Assembly: GCF_945952095.1 (NCBI RefSeq)
Contig: NZ_CAMFHL010000003.1
Coordinates: forward strand, 27,674 to 91,673
Direction of reading: 5' to 3'
Origin: an uncultured Arsenicibacter sp.
GTDB taxonomy: Bacteria > Bacteroidota > Bacteroidia > Cytophagales > Spirosomataceae
DNA: 64,000 bases
Part shown: in pieces, positions 18,147 to 27,400 of the stretch
Numbering within the stretch: the stretch's first letter is position 1
Layout: each line of letters starts with the position of its first letter
Position numbers and translations under genes: made by a program
The notes under the pieces: model-generated
What the model saw: only the letters and a program-made list of their open reading frames with translations
What the model was told of the DNA's origin: nothing
Database searches by the model: none

Positions 18147-18241
18147 AGTACCGGCAAAAGTAGAGGAATCCGTTTGGTTGATTAACTTGCCGCATGTTTC
18201 TTTCCCGAATAATTCAAAAATATACCCTTAATACGCAATTT

Positions 18242-19768
18242 ATGGCCCGGAACCTGTGGTTTTGGGGAGGCCTGCTGGTAGCCGGTACTGTGCTGACCAA
18301 TTGCCGCAACAAAACCGACGCCAGCGATATGAGCGGTGAAGAACTGGCAAAGCTGCACTGCGGCAGCTGCCATGCTTTTCCGGAACCGAAACTGCTGCCT
18401 AAAGCGATCTGGGAAAAGGGCGTTTTGCCGAAAATGGCGCTCCGCCTCGGTTTTCTGACCGATACACTGTCGGTTATGAACTACAATGCGCAGATGGAGG
18501 AACAGCAGGCAGGGGCGCAGCTTGGGGCTTACCCGATAGAACCGGTACTGGCGCAGGCCGATTGGCTGAAAATAATTGACTATTACACGACAAACGCACC
18601 GGCAACGCCGGTCCCGCAAGCCAAAAAAGCGGCCATTCAACCGGAAATGCCCTTGTTTGCGGTTCGTGAGCCTTCGCCCCGCATTGTACCGCTGACGACA
18701 TTGGTGCGGTATGATGCCGTCCATCGGCAGATTATCGTCGGCGACCGCATGAATTATGCGCAGTTTGTCAGTCCGGCGCTGGCCGTAACGGATTCGGTCC
18801 GGCTCAGTAGTACCCCCGCCGATGTGCTGGTCAACAACGCAAAAGGCTACGACTGGCTGCTGATGGGGCATATGGACCCGGATAATCAGGCAATCGGAAA
18901 AATTGCGGCCACACCCGCCCGCGCCGGACAGCCCGAGACGCAGGTGATACCGCAGTTACGCCGGCCGGTGCAGATGGTCTCGCAGGATTTTGATAAGGAC
19001 GGCCAACCCGATTACATTGTTTGTCAGTTTGGGCACTTAGCCGGTAAACTCAGTGCGTACATGAAAACGGCGACGGGCTACCGGGAGGAGGTCATCGACC
19101 CGGTGCCGGGTGCGCGCCAGACCATTATCCGCGATATTGATAAGGACGGGTGGCCGGACGTAATTGCCTTGCTGGCGCAGGGCGATGAGCAGGTTGCGTG
19201 GTATAAAAACTACAAAGGCAAATTTATCAAACAAACGCTGGTACGGTTTCCGCCGGTTTATGGGTCGTCGTCCATCGAGCTGGCCGACATCGACCGTGAC
19301 GGCGATGAAGACCTGATCTACACCAACGGCGATAACGCCGATTATTCGTATTCGCTGAAAGCCTACCACGGCGTCCGGATTTACCTGAACGATGGTAAAT
19401 TCAGCTTTACGGAGTCATGGTTTTATCCGTTGCACGGCGCAACGCAGGTCGTGGCCCGCGATTTTGACCAGGACGGCGATATGGATCTGGCGGCCATTGC
19501 GTTTTTCCCCGACTACGACGGGCAGAATCCGGAGAGTTTCGTTTATTTCGAGAATAACGGGAGACAGGTGTTTACCCCCCGCACGTTTCCACAGGCCAAT
19601 CAGGGGCGGTGGCTCGTCATGGAAGCCGCTGATTATGATCAGGATGGCGACGATGACCTGCTGCTGGGTAGTTTCCATTTTTCCGTCACCAAAACGCCGG
19701 AACGCTACAAAATGCAGTGGCGGCAGCAGTCAAACGGGTTGGTCGTGCTGGAGAATAAACGGAAGTGA
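18242..19768 (+). CDS. Haem-binding VCBS/FG-GAP repeat lipoprotein
   Basis: A 508-residue lipoprotein (lipobox VLTNC around residue 21 when started at 18242). One c-type haem site, CGSCH, lies close to the N-terminus (LHCGSCHAFPEPK). A seven-bladed propeller follows, built from VCBS/FG-GAP repeats with calcium-type loops: DFDKDGQPDYIV, DIDKDGWPDVIAL, DIDRDGDEDLIYT, DFDQDGDMDLAAI and DYDQDGDDDLLLG. The ATG at 18242 is preferred over the in-frame ATG at 18194 because it makes the lipoprotein signal regular. The combination suggests a periplasmic or surface-anchored redox or binding protein. Function unknown. Confidence 0.82.
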   Translation: MARNLWFWGGLLVAGTVLTNCRNKTDASDMSGEELAKLHCGSCHAFPEPKLLPKAIWEKGVLPKMALRLGFLTDTLSVMNYNAQMEEQQAGAQLGAYPIEPVLAQADWLKIIDYYTTNAPATPVPQAKKAAIQPEMPLFAVREPSPRIVPLTTLVRYDAVHRQIIVGDRMNYAQFVSPALAVTDSVRLSSTPADVLVNNAKGYDWLLMGHMDPDNQAIGKIAATPARAGQPETQVIPQLRRPVQMVSQDFDKDGQPDYIVCQFGHLAGKLSAYMKTATGYREEVIDPVPGARQTIIRDIDKDGWPDVIALLAQGDEQVAWYKNYKGKFIKQTLVRFPPVYGSSSIELADIDRDGDEDLIYTNGDNADYSYSLKAYHGVRIYLNDGKFSFTESWFYPLHGATQVVARDFDQDGDMDLAAIAFFPDYDGQNPESFVYFENNGRQVFTPRTFPQANQGRWLVMEAADYDQDGDDDLLLGSFHFSVTKTPERYKMQWRQQSNGLVVLENKRK

Positions 19769-19772
19769 TTTG

Positions 19773-19847
19773 TAACTCCCCGAAAGTTTCAAACTTTCGG
19801 GGAGTTAATTGTGCACCTTCCAGGAAGTTATAAACTTCTTGGAAGGT
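19773..19847. repeat. Two adjacent long hairpins (AAAGTTTCAAACTTT and GGAAGTTATAAACTTCTT types)
   Basis: Hairpin 1 (19773-19807) is a perfect 17-base inverted repeat around a single C, with core GAAAGTTTCAAACTTTC. Hairpin 2 (19815-19847) has 15-base arms with one mismatch around ATA. Both sit between the convergent VCBS lipoprotein and response-regulator genes and may serve as terminators, though neither has a T-run. A related hairpin is at 34501-34549. Confidence 0.75.
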
Positions 19848-19854
19848 AGTCGCT

Positions 19855-20520
19855 TTAAATTAAATGATTCGGATCAACGAGCCAGTGTTTAATGGCGAAA
19901 AGAACCAGACCGGCCGTGTTTTTAGCCCCGGTTTTTTCAAGGAGGTTATTGCGGTGGCCTTCAACGGTGCGGGTGCTCAGGCATAAGGTATCGGCGATTT
20001 CCTGTGCAGTCAGCTGCTTGCAGATCAACTGAAGCACTTCTTTTTCACGCACGGTCAGCAGTGACGGAATATCGTCGGTGAGCAGCAGGCGGGTCTTTTT
20101 ATTAATCCGGCTGCGCATGGCATTCAGAAAAGCCTGATTAAAGTAAAAATCCTGCTCCATGACCGTCCGGATAGCCTGTTCAACTTCCTTAGGCTCCACA
20201 TTTTTGAACAGATAGCCATTTACGCCCAAATCAATCAGGTGCGACACAAAGCGGTCTTCACCGTATACCGACAGAATAATGATCCGCAGCCCTGGGTGAT
20301 GCTGGTGAATGAGTTTGGTCGTTTCTACGCCGTTCAGGACCGGCATCGACAGGTCGAGCAGTACGACATCGGGTTTGGGGTCGGCAATGGCCAGGGCATC
20401 GAGGAGCACCTGCCCGTTGTCGGCTTCAAGAACGACTTCGATATCGGGAAACTGATTAATAATGGAGACCATTCCGCGCCGGAACAGCAACTGATCATCG
20501 GCAATGGCAATTCGGATCAT
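19855..20520 (-). CDS. NarL/FixJ (LuxR-type) response regulator
   Basis: A 221-residue two-component regulator. The receiver domain spans residues 1-120, with acidic pocket DD near residue 7, phosphoacceptor D56 in LLDLSMP, and Lys in the LFKNVEP loop. A C-terminal LuxR helix-turn-helix (about 150-210) reads LTVREKEVLQLICKQ, LTAQEIADTL and STRTVEGHRNN. The start at 20520 (MIRIAIADD) is chosen because the receiver begins there; a longer frame opening at 20634 would overlap the kinase gene and adds arginine/cysteine-rich sequence unlike the family. It is 10 bases downstream of the histidine kinase, its evident partner. Confidence 0.93.
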   Translation of the reverse strand: MIRIAIADDQLLFRRGMVSIINQFPDIEVVLEADNGQVLLDALAIADPKPDVVLLDLSMPVLNGVETTKLIHQHHPGLRIIILSVYGEDRFVSHLIDLGVNGYLFKNVEPKEVEQAIRTVMEQDFYFNQAFLNAMRSRINKKTRLLLTDDIPSLLTVREKEVLQLICKQLTAQEIADTLCLSTRTVEGHRNNLLEKTGAKNTAGLVLFAIKHWLVDPNHLI

Positions 20521-20530
20521 AACGCAAAAA

Positions 20531-21325
20531 CTAAAGATAACTGGATTTCGGGATGGCAATTGACACGCGCAGACCTGCCGCCGGAGCCGTCTGAAACAGT
20601 ACCTGGCTGCCCAGCATCTGCGCCCGCGTTTCAATATTTTTCAGGCCGAGGCTTTTTTTCTGATACGCCTCCGTAAAGTTAAACCCTTGTCCGTTATCGG
20701 TATACACAAACAGATAGTCATCGCCTTCTTCGGCGAGCCGGATACTGATTTGGGTCGCTCCGGCATACTTGACGGCATTGTTCAGGAGTTCCTGCACGAT
20801 GCGGTAGAGCAGCAGGTTGAGGTTAGGCCGTGCCTGTGGCAGGTCAATGACGTCGCAGGTGATGTCGGCATCGGTCAGGTTAGCGGCATCTTCGCAAAGC
20901 CCTTCGAGGCTATACGCCAGTCCTAATTCTTCGAGGCCGTGGGGTAACAGGTCATTTGAAATGGTGCGGACACTTTGAATGGTGTTGTCGATCAGCTGCT
21001 TACAACGCTCGGCAAGTAGTTCTGTCTGACCTTGCTGACTGATCATCTGCCCCACCAGCAACCGCATGGCCGACAGGGCAGCCCCGATATCGTCGTGGAG
21101 GTCGCGGGCTACCCGTTTGCGCTCGGTTTCGATGCCCTCAAACGTATGGTAGATGAGCTCCTGCTGGTGTTTTACTTCCATCTGCTTGACCAACAAGGTT
21201 TGTTTATAAATACGTTTCTGGTATAAAACAGTAAAAGCCACTACGCCAGCTACCAGAATGAGCATGGCCAGGGCTCCGCCGAAAATCAGTGCAAATAAAT
21301 CTAATGACGTTGAGGTGCTTGCCAT
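20531..21325 (-). CDS. HisKA_3-type sensor histidine kinase
   Basis: A 264-residue kinase of the NarX/DegS type. It has one N-terminal transmembrane helix (about 10-35), then a dimerisation domain with phosphoacceptor H77 in RKRVARDLHDDIGAALS, and a HATPase_c domain (IVQELLNNAVKYA N-box; TDNGQGFN G-box). There is no periplasmic sensor domain. The start at 21325 follows family length. Its first codons overlap the last 25 bases of the polytopic membrane protein gene, suggesting the latter supplies signal input. It pairs with the response regulator immediately downstream. Confidence 0.92.
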   Translation of the reverse strand: MASTSTSLDLFALIFGGALAMLILVAGVVAFTVLYQKRIYKQTLLVKQMEVKHQQELIYHTFEGIETERKRVARDLHDDIGAALSAMRLLVGQMISQQGQTELLAERCKQLIDNTIQSVRTISNDLLPHGLEELGLAYSLEGLCEDAANLTDADITCDVIDLPQARPNLNLLLYRIVQELLNNAVKYAGATQISIRLAEEGDDYLFVYTDNGQGFNFTEAYQKKSLGLKNIETRAQMLGSQVLFQTAPAAGLRVSIAIPKSSYL

Positions 21326-21948
21326 ATGCCGACGGCTATTAACACGTGGTTGAGCGATACCAGGGTGGCATGCATTCCCCACGAGATAAAATTTAACCTT
21401 TCACTTTCCTGAAGCAGGAGGTTGCTCAGGATAAACAGGAAAAGCGTACCGGCAAAGTAAAACAGATAACCTGTATTTATCCAGAAAACCGGATTACGAA
21501 ATAAATTCCGCGTATCCAGATCAACGAGAATCTTGTAGTAACACATCAGGGCCAGAATCATCACAAAAAGTCCTTCCAGGGCACGGGCATAGCCGTTGAA
21601 TGTATCAGGCGGCTGTAGCCAGATGCTGTTGGCCACCGATGCCAGCGTGAAGAAAAGCATCATGCACGGCACCAGCCGGGAAGGGTAAAATGTGCCGAAA
21701 AAAGCCCGGTAAAACAAGGCTAATGCACTGAATTCGAAAATGGTATAAATATGTAAGACAAACAGATTCGGGATGTGCATCCGGCTCAGGATATGTCCCG
21801 TTACTTCGGCAATGGCTGAAACGGACAGGGGCAGAAAAATAAACCGTAGATAGCCGGTCAGGCTTTTCCGCCGGATCAGCGCAGAGCTGACGGACAGGAC
21901 AATAAACCAACCGGCATAATCGAACATCCAGAGAAAAAAAGATTCCAT
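21301..21948 (-). CDS. Polytopic (about seven-helix) membrane protein, possible sensor input
   Basis: A 215-residue integral membrane protein with about seven hydrophobic segments and no recognisable catalytic motif. Polar landmarks include LSRMHIPNLFVLHIYTIFEF in the middle and GMHATLVSLNHVLIAVG at the end, with several histidines inside or near helices. It is first in a tightly packed three-gene unit with a histidine kinase that has only one helix and no sensor domain, and a LuxR-type regulator. I infer, without direct evidence, that it detects the signal for that system. I do not recognise a named family. Confidence 0.75.
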   Translation of the reverse strand: MESFFLWMFDYAGWFIVLSVSSALIRRKSLTGYLRFIFLPLSVSAIAEVTGHILSRMHIPNLFVLHIYTIFEFSALALFYRAFFGTFYPSRLVPCMMLFFTLASVANSIWLQPPDTFNGYARALEGLFVMILALMCYYKILVDLDTRNLFRNPVFWINTGYLFYFAGTLFLFILSNLLLQESERLNFISWGMHATLVSLNHVLIAVGIWQAPQRH

Positions 21949-21954
21949 GCAGGT

Positions 21955-22084
21955 GAATGAATAATGGAGAATGTAAAATGAATAATGATTAAGGGCCGGT
22001 TACTAAACCAGACTGTATAGGATTGATTGACGGAGTAGTGTGACGTTCATTATCCATTATTCATTACCCACTATTCATTCATTT
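21955..22084. repeat. AATAATG-rich inverted repeat region
   Basis: The left block has GAATGAATAATGGAGAATG and AAATGAATAATG (21955-21987). The right block is the inverted CATTATCCATTATTCATT followed by CTATTCATTCATT (22047-22084). It fills the space between the unknown acidic protein gene and the membrane-sensor gene. It belongs to the same family as 10182-10272. Confidence 0.65.
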
Positions 22085-22085
22085 T

Positions 22086-22586
22086 TTAGCAAAAGCTTTC
22101 GTCCTCGCTGTCGCGGGTGATGAATAAATCACTTTCATCGTCGCAGCGGGGCGGGCAAGGACGGGTAAAGTCAAACACCTGATAATCGTAGGTTTCGGCC
22201 GGATCATCGACGTTACCGGCCGGGTTGGCTACTTTCATTTCGCCGATGAGATCAATGATCGTATCCGGATCTTCGCCTTCATTGACCGGCATGACATCTT
22301 TCCGGGTCGCGGCGCTGACCAGCAGCAGGCATGGACGCAGGTGTTCGATGCCGGTAGCTTCGTTTTTTTCGTTTTTCCGCCCGACATACATCCGAACGTA
22401 TTCGGTATCGACCTGATTCAGGAGTTCGACGAAGTCGGCCTTGCGGACAACAAACGCCCGCATTTCGCGCGGGTCAAGATGGTCACCATCCGCGTTGGCA
22501 TTGATCCAGTTGCCGATCCATTCCTGGGCAAGCGGTACCGGCACCGACATCGGTACCCATTCGTCATTTTGTTTTTGTTCAGACAT
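22086..22586 (-). CDS. Conserved hypothetical acidic protein with CPPxC tail
   Basis: A 166-residue cytosolic-looking acidic protein without signal peptide or membrane segment. Visible features: VPLAQEWIGNWINA near the N-terminus, a central FVVRKADFVELLNQ block resembling a short alpha/beta unit, HLRPCLLLVSA, and an Asp/Glu-rich C-terminus containing RPCPPRCDDESD and a final Cys. I recall similar uncharacterised proteins in Cytophagales but no function. It lies upstream on the same strand as the membrane-protein/kinase/regulator unit, separated by a 137-base repeat-filled space. Confidence 0.6.
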   Translation of the reverse strand: MSEQKQNDEWVPMSVPVPLAQEWIGNWINANADGDHLDPREMRAFVVRKADFVELLNQVDTEYVRMYVGRKNEKNEATGIEHLRPCLLLVSAATRKDVMPVNEGEDPDTIIDLIGEMKVANPAGNVDDPAETYDYQVFDFTRPCPPRCDDESDLFITRDSEDESFC

Positions 22587-22848
22587 GGTTTAGAAAAGCA
22601 TAAACGTGCTATACCGGCAAAAGTAGAACGGCAATAGGTTTTTACTACCCGTAAAAATGCCTGTTTTCAGGATACCCGCATAAATACCTGATTTCCTCCG
22701 TCATAAACACCTGTTTTTTTAAACGGGCCTTTTTGCGTACAAGCTGCTGTTACCAATCTGTCACCTTTGTATCGTTCAAACGCGCTTGAAAAACGATTAA
22801 CAGCTTAAAGTAAACAGTCAATCCTAAATCTTTAAAACAAAACGTTTT

Positions 22849-23643
22849 ATGACTACTGAATTTGCAACCACAAGTGGCGCACAAACCATGACGCCAAGCG
22901 TAACACTACCGAATGAAATTGGCAGCGACTTTATTTCCGGATTTAAAATCTGGGCATCGATTCCGGCCAATGATGATACAGGTATTACGATCGACAACGT
23001 ACAGGCAGGCGATACCGTCATTATTTACGACGCGTCGGGGATAGCATCCTTCGACAAGGTGAATATGGCGCTTGTTAAAGGTATTGTTGGCATCGCGAAT
23101 GCCGCTGTCGGCACGGCTCTGGTGATTGCACAGCCCGAAACGGCTCCGTTTGTCGCCACCTGGAATGCCGGCGTAGATGCCATCATGAAGGCTGTTCCGG
23201 ATGAACTGGGTAACAAACGCCGGGATATGTACGGCTGTGACCCTGGTACGGGTGACTATGCTAAGAATGAAGGCGGACTTATTGTTTGTATGCCTGAATC
23301 ACACGGGCCGATTTATGCAACAGACGACTATTATCTGACGGGCGATACCAAAGGCGATGGCCGTCTTTATAAGTACTACAGCAGCGATACAAAGAGTAAA
23401 AACGCTTTTTTCCCATGCCCGGTCACCAACGATTCGTCTAATCCGGACAGCAGCAACAATGGCCGGATGCAGGCGACTGCCACCATCAACGGAGCGGTTC
23501 ACATTCTGGCGTTTGATGAAGACTACTCAGACAATGCCGGCTACTACAATGTAGGGCTTGTTGTGGTACGTAAGGCGGCAACTGCGCAGACAACAGAACT
23601 GGTGAATCTGCTGGTTGGTGGTGCGCCGACCGGCGGCATCTGA
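22849..23643 (+). CDS. Uncharacterised protein with possible lectin-like C-terminal half
   Basis: A 264-residue protein without a signal peptide. The N-terminal half is Thr/Ala-rich with a predicted beta character (AGDTVIIYDASG) and a hydrophobic helix VNMALVKGIVGIANAAVGTA. The second half contains Cys residues (YGCDPGTGDYA, IVCMPESHG, FFPCPVTNDSSNPDSS) and ends with NGAVHILAFDEDYSDNAGYYNVGLVV. The DNAGYY.V pattern resembles the calcium/sugar-binding end of PA-IL (LecA)-like domains, but this is a weak recollection, not an identification. A tail-collar gene follows 100 bases downstream on the same strand. Real gene; function unknown. Confidence 0.6.
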   Translation: MTTEFATTSGAQTMTPSVTLPNEIGSDFISGFKIWASIPANDDTGITIDNVQAGDTVIIYDASGIASFDKVNMALVKGIVGIANAAVGTALVIAQPETAPFVATWNAGVDAIMKAVPDELGNKRRDMYGCDPGTGDYAKNEGGLIVCMPESHGPIYATDDYYLTGDTKGDGRLYKYYSSDTKSKNAFFPCPVTNDSSNPDSSNNGRMQATATINGAVHILAFDEDYSDNAGYYNVGLVVVRKAATAQTTELVNLLVGGAPTGGI

Positions 23644-23743
23644 TCCATTCTGAACTGATGAGGGCCGGAAGGATCCTTCCGGCCTGATTTCCGGCTATAT
23701 CCAATTCCTTACTATTCCTGAACCCTTTAACTATCAATTTATT

Positions 23744-24286
23744 ATGGAGCCGTTTATCGGTACGGTCTGCCTGTTTGCCTTTAACATTGTACCCAGAGGA
23801 TGGGCAATTTGTGATGGCCGGCTATTGTCTATCGCCCAGAATCAGGCATTATATACGCTGATTTTAACTACGTATGGTGGTGATGGCGTAACCACATTTG
23901 CGCTGCCTGACCTGAGAGGCCGTGTACCCAACGGAAGAGGGCAGGGGCCGGGTCTTTCTGATTACGTAATGGGGGAGGTGGCAGGACAGGAGCAGGTATC
24001 CCTGCTTCTGAGCAATATGCCGCAGCATAATCACTTCCTCGTTGCATCGGAGGGGCAGGCTACTACCAATGATCCTCAGGGTAGCTTCCTGGCCCGACCA
24101 ACCGGTGTGCTGGATTCGGGAGAAGGTACTGTGACGGTAAAATCGTATGGGTCCCAGGGGATGACCACTATGAATCCGACGGCCATTGGTATGGCTGGCG
24201 GGGGGCTTCCGCATAATAACATGCAGCCGTACCTGACCATGAACTACTGCATTGCCCTGCAGGGAATTTATCCAAGCCAGGGATAA
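23744..24286 (+). CDS. Phage tail collar domain protein (microcystin-dependent protein-like)
   Basis: A 180-residue protein of the tail-collar/MdpB family. Signature elements: the N-terminal EPFIGTVCLFAFNIVPRGWAICDGRLLSIAQNQALYTLI block, the YGGDGVTTFALPDLRGRVP block, a central MPQHNH motif, and the terminal NMQPYLTMNYCIALQGIYP. In phages such domains trimerise in tail fibres; free-standing bacterial copies like this are common in Bacteroidota, often in tandem, and their role is unresolved. No other phage genes are near, so it is not evidence for a prophage. Confidence 0.9.
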   Translation: MEPFIGTVCLFAFNIVPRGWAICDGRLLSIAQNQALYTLILTTYGGDGVTTFALPDLRGRVPNGRGQGPGLSDYVMGEVAGQEQVSLLLSNMPQHNHFLVASEGQATTNDPQGSFLARPTGVLDSGEGTVTVKSYGSQGMTTMNPTAIGMAGGGLPHNNMQPYLTMNYCIALQGIYPSQG

Positions 24287-24408
24287 CATTTACCACTATA
24301 CCACCCATGCGCTGACTGACAGCTCCGGTAAGCGCCGGGGCTGATCAGTTCGTTTCTGTGTGCAGCTCAACTGTATGATAAACAACACTCTTTGACCTGA
24401 TTTAACCA

Positions 24409-27400
24409 ATGCCGCACAATTATATACGACGCACTGAACGGTATAGTACCGGTCAGCTTAGTCCCTTTCTACGACTGCTTTACGGCAACTCTGTTCCGAT
24501 ATGGCTATGCGTTATTATCCTGAGCGTATTTTCACCGGCCTATGCACAGGTCTTCTACGCCGTCAGTGACGGCTCAAACGCCACATCCAATGATCAGTTG
24601 CGCAGTGTAAACGTAGACGGTACCAACGACCGGCTGATTGCGACCGGCTTTACCAATAATATCGGCGTCATTGCTGTTGACAGGGTCAATAAACATGTAT
24701 TTGTCTCAAATGGACTGGCGACGGGAGGAGCGATTTATAAAGTCGATATGATCTCGGGAGGTGTTACGACTTTTCTCAATACATCCAGCATCGTACAGGG
24801 CATGGCTGTTGACAATACAAATAGCCGGTTGTATTACACACTGAGTGATAATAACGGTAGTACAACAACTGATCAGGTGCGAAGAATAAACCTGTCGGGG
24901 ACAAACGATGTGTTGGTTGCTGCTGATTTCGCATCGTCGATCGGCGACGTGGCGCTGGATCTGGTCAATAACCGCGCGTATGTCGGCGACCGGAATACGT
25001 CTGTGTCAAGAATATTCAGTGCGAACCTTAACTCAGGCGCAACAACCTATTTTGTCACAATCCCCACAGGCTTTGCGGCCCGCGGCCTTGCCGTTGATCA
25101 CATCAACGGCTATTTGTATTATGCGTTCAATGATATTTCGGTTGCCAGTCGGGATGCGGTTCGCCGCATTGATCTGAGCGGCTCAAACGATGTGCAGGTG
25201 GCTACCGATTTTGTGACTGGTATCGGCGAAATCGCGCTGAATCTGGGGGAGAGTAAGCTGCTGCTGGCCGATAATAACGGCACAAGCGGGGTCATCAAAC
25301 AGATTACACTCCCGGCCAATACGACGGCTACTTTTTTTACGCCCTCAAACGCAACGGTCGTTACCGGCATTGATCTCATTCCCTGTTCGTCAGGTTTTAC
25401 CGTCAATAGCACCCTCGATGATGGAGATGCTAATCCGGGCGATGGCGTCTGCCGGACGGCGGGCGGGGTCTGTACGCTGCGGGCAGCTATTCAGGAGGCC
25501 AATGCCTTACCTACCTGCAGCCCGATGCTGATTACGCTGCCAACGGGGCAAACGATTGGCCTTAGTTCGGCTTTGCCCACAGTAACGTTTAGCGGTACCA
25601 TTGCCGGGGGAAGTATACTTTGTCCCTCAGCAGGTACAGGAGGGTCAACAATCTCTCGTACAGGTGTCACCGAATTCGGGATTTTTGCCCAGACTGCCGG
25701 TAAATTAACGTTACGGGATCTGACTATAGCGAACGGGAACGGGCCTTCGGGGAATGATCTTGGTGGAGCTATTGCCTCATTTTCAAGCTGTACGCTGGTT
25801 ACAGACCGGTGTATATTCAGGAATAATGTGGCAGGTTCAGGAGGGGCTATTTATTCAGCAGGAGCGTTTGTCAGTGTAAATGAGACCTTTTTTGATGATA
25901 ATTCCGCAGCGCTGGGAAGTGCTGGTTATTTCAGCGATCAAGGGGCTGCTGTTATTACAAATTCGTCGGTAAGGCATGAAACTGGTGTTACCAGTACTAT
26001 TGTATTTGATTTGATAGGGGGAGTTCTGTTGCTAAAAAATACTGTTATTGGAGGAAATGGGACTGCAGGAAAGGCAATCCGGCAAAACGCTTTGCCTGGA
26101 GGGACTTCTTCCTTATCTGTGCTTCACACAACATTTAACCTGCCAAATGCAACTTATCTGATTGAGTCTAATCGATTTACCGCGACACAGACGTTGTATC
26201 TGCAAAATAATGTTTTTGGTAGTTCAAAAAACACCCCGTTTATTTTTGGAGGATCCAGCGGTTCGCTGAACAGTACGTCCGGAGGCGGAAACGTCTTTGC
26301 CGGTGATGCTGATGCGGCTAATATCACTGGTGCCGGCTTCACACCGGTTGCTTCGGATAAACAGAATGTAGGCGCGGCGCTGGCACTGGGGTCGCTCACT
26401 ACCGTCTCCGGTGAGTGTCTGCCGGTCATTCCGTTGGGTTGTTTCAGCCCGGCCATTAATGCGGCGGTATCCAGCACCATCACTACGGATATGTTTGGCA
26501 ATACGCAGATCGGGGCTGCCCGTGATGCCGGTTCATACGAATCGACCAATGCGGCATCGGTGACCTTCACCGTCGCCGGCTCGGGAACAGCCTGTGCCGG
26601 TCGTGCTCTGACGCTGACGGCCGGTGGCTGTACAGGCGGGACAGTTAACTGGCCGGATGGTATTACGGGAAACGTTTATTCGAATACGTTAGCGGGTGTT
26701 TATACCGCAACCTGCACCATCGGGGCCTGTTCGACAACTGCAAGCGGGACGATCACGGCTGGTGTGGCTCCGGTAATTGCGGCGCCTGTCCTGACAACAG
26801 CCATAGCAGGCAACGCGCTGGCAAATGCCTTGTCGTTCACGGCATCCGGAGCCGGTGCGCCGTTTACATTTGCCTACAGTACCTTGCCGCCGGGTATCAC
26901 GCTTTCATCAAATACGTCACCAATTTTAACGTTTAACGGTACACCAACGCAGGCAGGCACGTACCCGATCAGTGTGACAGCGACCAACAGTAACACGTGC
27001 CAGACGGTAAGCAATACGTATAATTTAACAGTAAGCTGTGCGACGATGGCCATGAGCGCCTCCGCCAATCCGGCAACCTGCCAGGGAGCCGGGAGTCTGA
27101 CGTTTGTGACCACGCTACCTGCCGGTACCTATTCATTAAGTTATACCGGCTCCGGAAGTCCCAAAACGGTGACCGTTTCGGGCGGGCAGTTTGCGGTTAC
27201 CGGGCTGATGGCCGGTACATACAGCAACTTTTCCCTGAGTTACGGCAGCGGTCCTTGCCGGATAACCGACAACCGGATCATTACCCTGACTGATCCGGCT
27301 TCGGCAACAGTGACCCTGACGGCTAATCTGAGCGGGAGTCTGACCTGCTCGCAAACCAGTCTGACGCTGACAGCTACCGGGGCATCCTCATATACATTTA

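Noticed and set aside
22840..22849. AAAACGTTTT palindrome directly before the ATG of the unknown protein as a LacI operator
   Set aside because: Lacks the flanking TGC/GCA of the 53008 sites and is a single AT-rich palindrome; likely chance.
23744..24286. Possible prophage remnant suggested by the tail-collar domain
   Set aside because: No other phage gene, integrase or attachment site nearby; free-standing Mdp-like genes are usual in this phylum.
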